A DNA stretch of 64,000 bases. Origin: Fidelibacterota bacterium. GTDB taxonomy: Bacteria > Fidelibacterota > Marinisomatia > SCGC-AAA003-L08 > GCA-2689995. Positions 38,601 through 47,010 of this stretch are shown in pieces (the first letter of the stretch is position 1; each line of letters begins with the position of its first letter). The notes under the pieces are model-generated. The model was given only the letters and a program-made list of their open reading frames with translations. It was not told the origin of the DNA and ran no database searches. The position numbers were made by a program, and so were the translations under genes. The stretch spans positions 25,351 through 89,350 of the forward strand of contig JACNKR010000048.1 in assembly GCA_014381925.1 (NCBI GenBank), written 5' to 3'.

Positions 38601-39324
38601 TTTCGTCCTTTGTTAATTTTGTTGTTTGAATTTGTATTGCTTCATTTATTTGCTTTATCATCATTTTTGTATATGGATTATAAGTTTGTAAATCTTTATA
38701 TAATTCCCAAGTATCATTACATGTTTGATTTACTAAATCTAATAAATTTCGAAATCCTTCAGTATCAATTGTTGACCTTTTTGCACCAAATTCTTTTAAT
38801 GATCTTCCTATAAAATGTGTAATTCCTTGACTGTTTGATGCGAGTTTATCATGAGTATCTGGATCAATTTGAATTACCTCTATCCCTTGTCCTGAAAAAT
38901 ATTGTTTCCAAAAATGATAAATATCATAAACATCTCTTTCAGGGTATGCCATCATTTTTAGATTTTTATTTGTTTGATATGAATCGGGGCCAAATAAGGG
39001 GTGAGTGGCAATATAACCAATATTTTTTGGTAAATATTCTTTCATTAATTCTTGTGGATATTTTTTTACTGAACAAACATCAATAACAGTTGATTTTGGA
39101 TTTAACTGATCTTTTATACGAATGATAACATCTTTAAGTGAACGAATTGGAACACAAATAAAAATAGTATCACATTGGATTACTTTTTTCATTGATGTAA
39201 ATTGAATGCCATCAGGTTCCATTTGTGGCTCTGGGTCATACGCTAAAACATCAAACCCTTTTTGCAATATTGAACTTAATATTTTCCCAAAACGCCCAAA
39301 GCCAATTATACCTACTTGTTTCAT
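38590..39324 (-). CDS. tyrA: Prephenate/arogenate dehydrogenase (TyrA-like)
   Basis: A NAD(P)-dependent dehydrogenase for tyrosine synthesis. The Rossmann motif VGIIGFGRFGKIL is at the N-terminus, followed by TIFICVPIRSLKDVI, VIDVCSVKKYP and THPLFGPDS, the TyrA pattern. At 244 residues it is the short form, without a fused chorismate mutase or an ACT domain, so feedback inhibition would have to come from elsewhere. It is preceded by an attenuator-like hairpin and a Tyr-rich leader. Confidence 0.85.
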   Translation of the reverse strand: MKQVGIIGFGRFGKILSSILQKGFDVLAYDPEPQMEPDGIQFTSMKKVIQCDTIFICVPIRSLKDVIIRIKDQLNPKSTVIDVCSVKKYPQELMKEYLPKNIGYIATHPLFGPDSYQTNKNLKMMAYPERDVYDIYHFWKQYFSGQGIEVIQIDPDTHDKLASNSQGITHFIGRSLKEFGAKRSTIDTEGFRNLLDLVNQTCNDTWELYKDLQTYNPYTKMMIKQINEAIQIQTTKLTKDENGK

Positions 39325-39342
39325 ATAATTTTACCTATAAAT

Positions 39343-39367
39343 AAAAATCCCGCAAAATATTGCGGGA
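39343..39367 (-). terminator. Attenuator-type terminator hairpin before tyrA
   Basis: On the minus strand TCCCGCAA-TATT-TTGCGGGA forms a perfect 8-bp GC-rich stem with a 4-base loop, followed by TTTTTATTT. It stands 19 bases before the tyrA start and 30 bases after the leader peptide stop, so it can end transcription between aroQ and tyrA. The upstream segment GGATGAT (39397-39403) can pair with ATCATTTGTCC (39365-39375), which overlaps the outer end of the stem; this is a possible but weak antiterminator. Confidence 0.75.
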
Positions 39368-39397
39368 CAAATGATATTATTCGAATTAGAAATAGCA

Positions 39398-39448
39398 TCA
39401 TCCGCCCGATTTTCGATAATTCCAATAATAATAATTAAACATACACAT
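39398..39448 (-). CDS. Aromatic leader peptide (MCMFNYYYWNYRKSGG)
   Basis: A 16-codon open frame on the minus strand reads Met-Cys-Met-Phe-Asn-Tyr-Tyr-Tyr-Trp-Asn-Tyr-Arg-Lys-Ser-Gly-Gly and stops at TGA. Six of its first eleven codons specify Phe, Tyr or Trp. It lies directly upstream of a T-tailed hairpin and the tyrA and DAHP synthase genes, the arrangement of ribosome-mediated attenuation. A purine run AAAGGGG precedes it, at a rather long spacing of about 12 bases. Composition and position make chance unlikely, but translation is not proven. Confidence 0.7.
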   Translation of the reverse strand: MCMFNYYYWNYRKSGG

Positions 39449-39487
39449 TAAGAAAAATTACCCCTTTGTAATTCCATAGACCAAGGA

Positions 39488-39757
39488 TTATTTATCTTTT
39501 CGTTGAATTTGTTTAGAAGATTTAAATACGGCTGTAAAAATACGGATTAACTGATTTTCTGATAATTTTCCTGAAGAATATTGTGTGAGTCTTTGAATAA
39601 TTTCAGTTTCTCTATTTAAATCCTCTACAGAAATGTCTAATTCTTGCTTTAATTCTCCAACCTCTCTTACTATTCGCATACGATTTTCTAATAAATTTAG
39701 AATTTTTTCATCTATGTCGTCAATATTCTGTCTGAGGTTTTTTAATCGTTTGTCCAT
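39488..39757 (-). CDS. aroQ: Chorismate mutase (AroQ type)
   Basis: An all-helical chorismate mutase of 89 residues that converts chorismate to prephenate. The N-terminus LRQNIDDIDEKILNLLENRMRIVREVG has the AroQ pattern with the catalytic Arg and the RMxxVxEVGxLK helix. It is the first gene of the minus-strand aromatic cluster (aroQ, leader/attenuator, tyrA, DAHP synthase). Its product prephenate is the substrate of the adjacent TyrA. Confidence 0.9.
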   Translation of the reverse strand: MDKRLKNLRQNIDDIDEKILNLLENRMRIVREVGELKQELDISVEDLNRETEIIQRLTQYSSGKLSENQLIRIFTAVFKSSKQIQRKDK

Positions 39758-40100
39758 AACAAATATTAATAGTTCTTTTATTAATATTCAAAGTACTATT
39801 CCTTTTGATTAATTAAATTATTGATAATTTTTGTAATTCATTTTATAAAATTTAAAACCCACTTAAAGCATCACTTTAACTTATCTCTTGGTTTTAATAT
39901 AAAAAATACCTTAAAATATACTATCATTAAGTATGTATTATTTAAATTAATCAAAATTATATAATTATTTTAGAAAAGATCAGAGGAATTTCCTCAGATA
40001 TTTTAGCCTCATTAATTGATATTATGACAATTGAGTATAATATCTATTTACAACCCTCAAAATTAATCAATTTTTTTTAATAAAAAAAGGAAAAGACACA
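39758..40100. other. Divergent intergenic region between aroQ and an outer-membrane gene
   Basis: This 343-base AT-rich gap must hold promoters for aroQ (leftward) and for the gene at 40101 (rightward). I see an 11-bp palindrome at 39984-39994, and AAAAAAAGGAAAAG as the ribosome site of the rightward gene. A tiny frame MNYKNYQ before aroQ exists but is weak. I see no RNA gene. Confidence 0.5.
39984..39994. promoter_or_regulatory. Palindrome AGGAATTTCCT, possible operator
   Basis: The dyad GAGGAA-T-TTCCTC (39983-39995) lies 106 bases before an outer-membrane gene. An almost identical dyad, AGGAATCTCCT, lies 34 bases before the TonB-receptor gene. The hairpin loop would be a single base, so a protein-binding site is more likely than an RNA structure. 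Regulator unknown. Confidence 0.3.
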
Positions 40101-40988
40101 ATGAGAATAGTTAAGAACATAATAATGTTATTAATGTTAGTAGGAGTAGTATTAGCAAGTCAGGAGAGAGTAGATGCATTAGGCGGAAACGCAGCATTCT
40201 GGTCTGATGATGAAGCTAATATTGGAATATTTCCACAGAAAATTAATAATTTCAATTTAGCCGTGACTGATGGAAGCGATTTTTATGTCAGTTGGGGTGA
40301 TGATATGAAATTTGGTTTTTCTGGGGGATCAGCAACTGATTTTCTTAATTTATCCTGGGGTATGAACAATATGGGATTAAATTTCGGGCTTAATATGATA
40401 CCTGCTGTAGAAGCTGATACAGCGGGGCTAGGTGCTGAAGATGCAGTAAACGTAATTAATGCTTCATTTGGTATGGATATGGATTTTGGTGATGTTGGTG
40501 TACATTTTAATAATGAAGATGGTACAAATATTGGGGCTGCTTTTAGAAGGTCTCAAGATTTATGGTTATTTTCAAATGCACTTGTTACTTTTGTTATGGA
40601 ATCTCCTGAAGTAGGAGATGCTGTAATGAGTTTAGGTGCTGATTTATACACGCACTTAGACATTGCTGAAAATACAACTGGATTATTTGCTTTAGGTTTT
40701 GGTTATACAAACTCCGGTGATGGTGATATTACTTTTCCAGCAATGACTTTTGCTGTTGAATCTGCATGGACTGACTGGGCAACAGTTAGGGCTGGTTTTA
40801 CTAAAGACTGGAGCTTAACAAATACTGTTAGTGACGGGGTTATGCCTAGCTTTGGATTAGGGTTTAATAAGGGTAGTTTTGTACTTGATATGAATGTAGG
40901 TACAGATTTATTTACAAATCCTGTTCAAAAGGTAACCGGGTTTAGTAGCTTAGGTGCTACATCATTTAATTTAACATATAAATGGTAA
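40101..40988 (+). CDS. Outer-membrane beta-barrel protein, unnamed family
   Basis: A signal peptide (MRIVKNIIMLLMLVGVVLA) precedes 275 residues of regular amphipathic strands with many Gly, Asn and Asp turns, ending in SFNLTYKW, a typical barrel end with a terminal aromatic residue. The mature N-terminus ERVDALGGNAAFWSDDEANI is distinctive. A purine-rich ribosome site and a strong terminator downstream suggest a well-expressed single-gene transcript, perhaps a small porin. I do not recognise a named family. Confidence 0.65.
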   Translation: MRIVKNIIMLLMLVGVVLASQERVDALGGNAAFWSDDEANIGIFPQKINNFNLAVTDGSDFYVSWGDDMKFGFSGGSATDFLNLSWGMNNMGLNFGLNMIPAVEADTAGLGAEDAVNVINASFGMDMDFGDVGVHFNNEDGTNIGAAFRRSQDLWLFSNALVTFVMESPEVGDAVMSLGADLYTHLDIAENTTGLFALGFGYTNSGDGDITFPAMTFAVESAWTDWATVRAGFTKDWSLTNTVSDGVMPSFGLGFNKGSFVLDMNVGTDLFTNPVQKVTGFSSLGATSFNLTYKW

Positions 40989-41015
40989 TCCTAACTTATT
41001 AAATGTATTATATAT

Positions 41016-41047
41016 AAAGGGTGCAATTTGCACCCTTTATTTTTTAA
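41016..41047 (+). terminator. Rho-independent terminator
   Basis: AAAGGGTGCA-ATT-TGCACCCTTT makes a perfect 10-bp stem with a 3-base loop, followed by ATTTTTT. It closes the outer-membrane gene at 40101 and separates it from the symporter gene. Confidence 0.85.
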
Positions 41048-41068
41048 CTAAAATTTATAAATAAAAAA

Positions 41069-42319
41069 ATGACTAAATTAAAATTACATTGGCAAATATT
41101 AATCGCAATGGTGTTTGGTATTGGTATTGGCCTTTATTTTCAAGATACTGAGTTTAATTCGAATAAATTATATGGACTAATTGCTTCCTTTGGAACAATA
41201 TTTGTTCGTTTATTAAAAATGATCATTGTCCCGTTAATTTTTACATCAATCATTACCGGTGTTGCATCCATAAAAGATAGTAGCCGTTTAGGTAGGCTCG
41301 GTATTAAAACACTATTATATTATACCATGACAAGTCTATTCGCAATAATTATTGGTTTAACATTAACAAATTTAATCGAGCCAGGAATTGGTGTAGAATT
41401 GGGATCGAACGGTAGTTTTGATGCATCTAATTTGAAAACACCTGGCTCACCTGCTGAAATATTAATTCGAATGGTGCCTTTAAATCCATTTAATGCTGCA
41501 GCTAGAGGAGATATGTTAGGAATTATCTTTTTTGCTATTTTTCTTGGTATTTCAATTTCGAGGGTAAAGAATCAACAACAATCAACATTATCCAATTTTT
41601 TTGAATCAATGTTTCAGGCAATTATGAAAATGACAGAAACAATCATAAAATTTGTTGCTCCTATTGGTGTTTTGGGATTAATAACAAAAGCTGTTGCCAA
41701 TTCAGGATTTGAAATTTTTACAGCGGTAGGAAAATATATGATGACAATAGCCTTTGGTTTGTCAATTCATATTTTCTTCGTATTACCATTATTTTTCTTC
41801 CTTATGACAAAAACTAATCCAATGAAACATTTTAAAGCAATTTCTTCTGCAATGGCAACTGCATTTTCCACAAGTTCATCGAGTGCAACACTTCCTGTAA
41901 CGATGAAATGCGTTAAAGAAAATGCGGGGGTTTCTAATGAAACAGCTAGTTTTGTTTTGCCAATGGGTGCGACGGTAAATATGGATGGTACTGCCTTATA
42001 TGAATGCGCTGGTGTAATTTTTATAAGCCAAGTATTGGGGATTGATTTGAGTATTTCTCAACAGTTCACCGTTGTAATCACTGCATTATTGGCTTCTATC
42101 GGTGCAGCAGGAATTCCGAGTGCAGGATTAGTAATGATCTTTATTGTAACTCAGGCAGTTGGGTTTAGGGATGAAGATGTCGCTTTAATAATTGGAACAA
42201 TGCTTGCAGTAGATAGACCATTAGATATGTTTAGAACTATGGTAAATATTACAAGTGATAGTATTGGTGCGGCTGTTATTGCTAAATCTGAAGGTGAAAA
42301 ATTATATCAAAATTCATAA
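41069..42319 (+). CDS. Dicarboxylate/amino acid:cation symporter (DAACS family)
   Basis: A secondary transporter of 416 residues with the glutamate/C4-dicarboxylate symporter fold. The hallmarks are the serine-rich HP1 loop (AFSTSSSSATLPVTMKC), the TM7 motif MGATVNMDGTAL, the HP2 segment IGAAGIPSAGLVM, and the TM8 region DRPLDMFRTMVNITSD with Asp/Arg substrate-binding positions. It sits alone between terminators. The substrate (glutamate, aspartate or C4-dicarboxylate) cannot be decided from the sequence. A degenerate copy of the last quarter of a related gene follows. Confidence 0.9.
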   Translation: MTKLKLHWQILIAMVFGIGIGLYFQDTEFNSNKLYGLIASFGTIFVRLLKMIIVPLIFTSIITGVASIKDSSRLGRLGIKTLLYYTMTSLFAIIIGLTLTNLIEPGIGVELGSNGSFDASNLKTPGSPAEILIRMVPLNPFNAAARGDMLGIIFFAIFLGISISRVKNQQQSTLSNFFESMFQAIMKMTETIIKFVAPIGVLGLITKAVANSGFEIFTAVGKYMMTIAFGLSIHIFFVLPLFFFLMTKTNPMKHFKAISSAMATAFSTSSSSATLPVTMKCVKENAGVSNETASFVLPMGATVNMDGTALYECAGVIFISQVLGIDLSISQQFTVVITALLASIGAAGIPSAGLVMIFIVTQAVGFRDEDVALIIGTMLAVDRPLDMFRTMVNITSDSIGAAVIAKSEGEKLYQNS

Positions 42320-42365
42320 TTTGAATGTGATAAAAAATATATTTCTCACTCCATTATTATTGTGA

Positions 42366-42632
42366 AATACAGAACAATTAACTATTATATTAACAGCTGT
42401 ATTAGCATCCATTGGTACGGCTGCTGTACCCGGTGCAGGAATTATTATGTTAGTCATTATTTTAGAATCTGTAGGTGTACCAAGTGCAGGAATAGCTCTT
42501 ATTTTAGGTGTTGATCGAATTTTAGATATGATTAGAACTACTGTAAATGTAACAGGAGATTCCTCTGTTGCTGTATTTATTGCAAGCTCTGAGAACCAAA
42601 TTAATATTCCAGATAGAAAACTACATGATTAA
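42366..42632 (+). pseudogene. C-terminal remnant of a second DAACS symporter
   Basis: The frame open from 42366 reads HP2 and TM8 of a dicarboxylate symporter ([52 protein letters not shown]) and ends in a normal stop, but nothing upstream encodes the other 300 residues. It differs from the intact neighbour and resembles another subfamily (GVDRILD instead of VDRPLD). It may be left over from a deleted tandem transporter gene or a recombination with a foreign copy. An internal ATG at 42447 could start a 61-residue peptide but is unlikely to be functional. Confidence 0.75.
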
Positions 42633-42678
42633 AAAAAAATGTAAAAATTTGTAATAAAACTTTGTTAATTTATTACCT

Positions 42679-42699
42679 ATTAGGAATCTCCTAATTTTT
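42679..42699 (+). promoter_or_regulatory. Inverted repeat ATTAGGA-ATC-TCCTAAT before TonB receptor
   Basis: A 7-bp inverted repeat with a 3-base spacer followed by TTTTTA lies about 30 bases before the receptor start. It could be a weak terminator for the symporter remnant. Its core AGGAATCTCCT also nearly equals the palindrome before the barrel gene at 40101, so a shared operator is the alternative. Confidence 0.35.
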
Positions 42700-42726
42700 A
42701 ATTTAATAATCAATCAGAGGAGTCAA

Positions 42727-45393
42727 ATGAACAATTTGATAAAGATAACATTTTATATGTTAATACTAAATTCACTTGTAATAGCTGGAACAGTTTCTGG
42801 TAAGGTTACAGATGAAAATAATAATGGATTACCCGGTGTAAATGTGGTTGTTGAAGGTACAAGTTTAGGTGCGTCAACGGATGGTGATGGTGATTTTAAT
42901 ATTCTTAATGTTCCGACAGGTAGTCAAACGATTACCGTTTCATACATTGGTCTTGAATCTCAAAGTTCAAGTGTTAATGTTGGTTCTGGTGAATCAAAAG
43001 TTAATTTTACACTTAGTACTTCCGCAGTTGTTGGTAAAGATGTAACAGTTGTAGGTTCTCGATTTAACCCGAGAACAATTATTGATTCTCCTGTACCTAT
43101 TGATAATATTTCATTAAGGGAATTAAAATCTACAGGACAGCAAAGCATAGACCAAATGTTAACCTATAAGATTCCATCATATAATTCTCAACAACAAACT
43201 ATTTCTGATGCTACTGCACATTTTGATCCAGCTGATTTACGAGGGCTTGGACCAAGTAGGACATTAGTATTAGTTAATGGTAAACGGAAGAATGCGAGTT
43301 CGCTTGTTTACATTAATGATACACCAGGTAAAGGTGAAGTTGGTGTAGATATGAAAAGTATTCCTGCTTCTTCAATAGAACGCGTTGAAGTATTAAGAGA
43401 TGGTGCATCTGCACAATATGGATCTGATGCGATTGCTGGTGTGGTAAACATAATTTTAAAAGATGATGTTGGCACCGAAATTAATTTATCTTCTGGGCAA
43501 ACAACAGCTGGTGATGGTTTTAATATGGGTGCAAATGTAAACCACGGAATGAAAATTGGAGATAATGCTTCTTTAAATATTACGGCTTCATATTTTGACC
43601 AAGAAGAAACAAATAGAGCTGGTGAACCGGGAAGCGATGCTTTATTTATAGACTTAGTTGGTTTAACTGATGAAACTGGATTTATTGATGCACATCCTGA
43701 TTTAGGGATGCATGTTGGTCTGCCAAATATGACATCTATGGATTTTTATTTAAATGGTAGTTATAATTTATCAAATGGTATGGAATTATATTCATTTGGT
43801 GGTGTTACAAAAAGAGATGGATTAAGTTATGCTCTATATCGTGCTCCATATTGGATACCTGATGAAAATAATTTACTTCACGACGAAGGAGAATTATACG
43901 AAGGATTCCAGCCAACATTTGAAACAGATATTACGGATAATTCATTTACAATTGGATTAGCTGGTAAATTAAGTGATTGGGATTTTGATTTAAGTAGTAG
44001 TACAGGTCGGAATATTGTTAATTATGCTGTAAATAATTCTCAAAATTTAGATATGGGTGCAGATAGCCCAACTGAATTTAACCCTGGTGGTTATGAATTT
44101 GGTCATTCAGTTATAAATTTTGATGTTGCAAATTCATTTGGCGATATATCTGTTGGTATAGGTGCTGAAGTTCGTTCAGAAAATTTTGTGGCTGTTGAAG
44201 GTGATGAAGCATCTTATGAAGGTGGAGGTGTTCAATCTTTCCCTGGAATACAACCACAGAATGCTGTTGATGCGACACGAGATAATGTTGGTGTTTATGC
44301 AAATGTAGATTATGATGTAAATAATGCATTATTAGTGTCAGGTGCAGCACGATTTGAAAGTTATAGTGATTTTGGTACGAATTTAACTTGGAAAGCAAGT
44401 ACAAGATATTCAATAAATGATGATATGACAGTTAGAGGTTCTGTTTCTACAGGATTTAGAGCTCCTTCTTTACATCAAATTTATATGAGTAATATTCAAA
44501 CACTTGTTTCTGGTGGTACTGTTTCTAATCAAGGTACTTACAATAATGGTAGTGATGTTGTAAAATTGTTAGGTGTTGCTGAATTAAAAGAAGAAAATTC
44601 TAATAATATGACATTTGGTTTTGCCTTTAAACCAATGAAAGGTCTATATACATCTTTTGATTATTATAATGTATCTGTAGATGATAGAATTGTTTATTCA
44701 AGTAGTATTGCATCAAGTGATGAAGAAACATTAGTTGGTCAAATTCTTGCAGAAAATGATATTACCAGTTTAAAATTCTTCACGAATGCTGTTGATACTA
44801 AAACAAGCGGTATGGATATTGTAGTAAGTTATTCTGGTTTAGAAGTTGGTACCGGTTCAATGGATTTAAACTTTTCTGCAAATTTTAATGAAACTGAAAT
44901 TGTAGGTGAAATTGCTACTCCTGATGCTATTGCTGAAGCCGGTGTAGATATTTTTGATAGAAAAGAACAATCAAGAATTGAATCTGCACGACCATCAGAT
45001 AAAATTATGCTTGGACTTACTTATAATATGGGTGCTCTTTCATTATCTTTAAATAATACCCGTTTTGGTGAAGTAACATGGAAACATCAAAATAATGGTT
45101 TAAATGGTGCTCCATTTGGACCAGATGGTAGTGCTTTACCAGAGAATGATGAAGATTATGACCAAACATTTTCAGCAAAATGGTTAACGGATGTAAATTT
45201 AAATTATCAATTAAATGATATGATTGGATTTAATTTTGCAATCAATAATTTATTAGATGTTTATCCTGATGTAATTGATACAAAAGGTGATATGATTACT
45301 GACCTTGGTGGGCGTTTTAAATACCCATGGGAAGTAAATCAATTTGGTTTTATGGGTACAACAATTAAAGGAAGTGTTTCATTTAACTTTTAA
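42727..45393 (+). CDS. TonB-dependent outer-membrane receptor with carboxypeptidase-regulatory-like domain
   Basis: An 888-residue receptor that imports a ligand through the outer membrane with energy from TonB. A signal peptide is followed by a CarboxypepD_reg-like domain (GTVSGKVTDENNNGLPGVNV ... TVSYIGLES), a plug domain (VPIDNISLRELKSTGQQ ... VEVLRDGASAQYGSDAIAGV) and a beta-barrel ending in KGSVSFNF. The combination is typical of FCB-type receptors, but there is no SusD partner, so it is not a standard Sus pair. The ligand is unknown. An AGAGGAG ribosome site precedes the ATG and a terminator follows. Confidence 0.92.
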   Translation: MNNLIKITFYMLILNSLVIAGTVSGKVTDENNNGLPGVNVVVEGTSLGASTDGDGDFNILNVPTGSQTITVSYIGLESQSSSVNVGSGESKVNFTLSTSAVVGKDVTVVGSRFNPRTIIDSPVPIDNISLRELKSTGQQSIDQMLTYKIPSYNSQQQTISDATAHFDPADLRGLGPSRTLVLVNGKRKNASSLVYINDTPGKGEVGVDMKSIPASSIERVEVLRDGASAQYGSDAIAGVVNIILKDDVGTEINLSSGQTTAGDGFNMGANVNHGMKIGDNASLNITASYFDQEETNRAGEPGSDALFIDLVGLTDETGFIDAHPDLGMHVGLPNMTSMDFYLNGSYNLSNGMELYSFGGVTKRDGLSYALYRAPYWIPDENNLLHDEGELYEGFQPTFETDITDNSFTIGLAGKLSDWDFDLSSSTGRNIVNYAVNNSQNLDMGADSPTEFNPGGYEFGHSVINFDVANSFGDISVGIGAEVRSENFVAVEGDEASYEGGGVQSFPGIQPQNAVDATRDNVGVYANVDYDVNNALLVSGAARFESYSDFGTNLTWKASTRYSINDDMTVRGSVSTGFRAPSLHQIYMSNIQTLVSGGTVSNQGTYNNGSDVVKLLGVAELKEENSNNMTFGFAFKPMKGLYTSFDYYNVSVDDRIVYSSSIASSDEETLVGQILAENDITSLKFFTNAVDTKTSGMDIVVSYSGLEVGTGSMDLNFSANFNETEIVGEIATPDAIAEAGVDIFDRKEQSRIESARPSDKIMLGLTYNMGALSLSLNNTRFGEVTWKHQNNGLNGAPFGPDGSALPENDEDYDQTFSAKWLTDVNLNYQLNDMIGFNFAINNLLDVYPDVIDTKGDMITDLGGRFKYPWEVNQFGFMGTTIKGSVSFNF

Positions 45394-45417
45394 TTTAATT
45401 ATAATAAATAGTACTTT

Positions 45418-45448
45418 AAAAAGCCCTGTTGTTATTACAGGGCTTTTT
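45418..45448 (+). terminator. Rho-independent terminator
   Basis: AAAAAGCCCTG-TTGTTATTA-CAGGGCTTTTT forms an 11-bp stem with a 9-base loop, and its 3' side ends in T-rich sequence. It ends the TonB-receptor transcript 25 bases after its stop. Confidence 0.85.
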
Positions 45449-45507
45449 ATTTATTTGCCAATATAATTTTTTCCCCTTAGCTTACAGATAACTTTTAGAA
45501 GAGAAAT

Positions 45508-47010
45508 ATGAAATACTTAATCATAATTTTATCATGTACATTTTTATTTTCAGAAGATGAAATTTATCAATCGTGTATTGCTGAGCAAAACAGAGTTCAC
45601 CGAATAGAGTTTTTATTTCCTGAAATAATTGAAAGTGAACATTTTATTATTCATTTTACACAATCAGAGTTAGATACACAACTTACAAATGGGGTATGGG
45701 ATAGCCCTAAAGTGAGTACAAGTTATGCTCAATCCATTTCTGATTTATTAGAACCTACATTAGAAACATATTTAAATCAAGGTTGGGAAATGCCACCCCC
45801 TGATTGTGATGAATCTATTGAGGATATAAACGTTTCAAATCATTGTATTCATTTTGGTGGAAATGCAAAGTATGATGTTTATATTTCAAATGAAGGTGTT
45901 GGATTAGTCGTACCTGAATCAAGTTATCCCGTGGAACCATATACTGGTGGTATGGCGAGTTATATGCATATTTCTAGTCTTTTCAACGAATTTGATGAAT
46001 ATCCATTTTGGAGTCATCATGTTATTGCACATGAAATTCACCATGCAATTCAAATGAGATATGGTTATTCAGTTTCTGGGACACCAGGGAATTATGCGCA
46101 TAATGCGTGGTTTTTTGAACAAACTGCAACCTACATGGAAAATGTTATTTTCCCCGAAAGTATTCATTTAAGAACAATGTTGGGAAATTGTAATGTGGTT
46201 ACACCCTTAACTTATCCAGAATATCACATTAGTTATACCACAGAAATATATCCATATCGATCTGCGTTATGGCAAAAGTTTTTAGTTGAAAACTATAATG
46301 ATTCAGCAATTGTTAGATATCAATGGGAAAACTATGGATTAGAAATGGTAACTGGTAATCCTGTTTCACTATATCCAATATATAACCATAGTGTTGAAAT
46401 TTCGACAAATGAAGAAATAAACCTAAAAAAAGCGATTCAAGATTATAGCATTTGGCGATATTTTACAGGTGATAGAGCTTTAAACAACGAACATTTTTTT
46501 GAAGGGATTAATTATTGCACTTCAAAAACAACATCAATTGATGATTTTTCAATGGCGTTGAGCGAAATGGGGTCTGCATATTATATTGAATTACCAAATG
46601 AAAATAAACATGTTCAGATCAATTCAAGTGTGCCAGGAGTATTAACAGCTCAGTATTTAGAAATTACAAATGATTCATATAATATTTTTGATATTGATAT
46701 GTCAACACTTAATGCAGAGTTTGATTATAATGGTGAAATGAATGATTTTGTTTTGATTATCACATCAGGGTATAATGGCGAAGATAGCCAAGAAATACCA
46801 ATAAATATAATCCTTGAAGACCAATTTTTAATTGGAGATATAAATAATGATTTAGAAGTTAATATTGTTGATATTGTTTTACTTGTTAATCAAATCTTAG
46901 AAAGCACAGAATTAACAGATGAACAATTTATAATTTCTGATGTAAATCAAGATTTGCAAATAAATATTTTAGATATAGTTTTATTGATTAATTTAATTTT
47001 ATCGAATTAA
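45508..47010 (+). CDS. Secreted zinc metalloprotease-like protein with dockerin-like tail
   Basis: A short signal peptide (MKYLIIILSCTFLFS) leads into a gluzincin-like domain: HEIHH at about 175-179 within VIAHEIHHAIQMRYG, and a downstream Glu (about 204) in FFEQTATYME, the arrangement seen in MXAN_6640-like putative metalloproteases. The C-terminal 60 residues are a dockerin-like repeat pair (GDINNDLEVNIVDIVLLVNQ ... DVNQDLQINILDIVLLINL). Its end overlaps the convergent cytochrome gene by 4 bp. The active-site residues look intact; the substrate is unknown. Confidence 0.78.
   Translation: MKYLIIILSCTFLFSEDEIYQSCIAEQNRVHRIEFLFPEIIESEHFIIHFTQSELDTQLTNGVWDSPKVSTSYAQSISDLLEPTLETYLNQGWEMPPPDCDESIEDINVSNHCIHFGGNAKYDVYISNEGVGLVVPESSYPVEPYTGGMASYMHISSLFNEFDEYPFWSHHVIAHEIHHAIQMRYGYSVSGTPGNYAHNAWFFEQTATYMENVIFPESIHLRTMLGNCNVVTPLTYPEYHISYTTEIYPYRSALWQKFLVENYNDSAIVRYQWENYGLEMVTGNPVSLYPIYNHSVEISTNEEINLKKAIQDYSIWRYFTGDRALNNEHFFEGINYCTSKTTSIDDFSMALSEMGSAYYIELPNENKHVQINSSVPGVLTAQYLEITNDSYNIFDIDMSTLNAEFDYNGEMNDFVLIITSGYNGEDSQEIPINIILEDQFLIGDINNDLEVNIVDIVLLVNQILESTELTDEQFIISDVNQDLQINILDIVLLINLILSN

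Noticed and set aside
39758..39860. Tiny frame MNYKNYQ upstream of aroQ as a second aromatic leader
   Set aside because: It has only two Tyr codons, no ribosome site and no T-tailed hairpin behind it.
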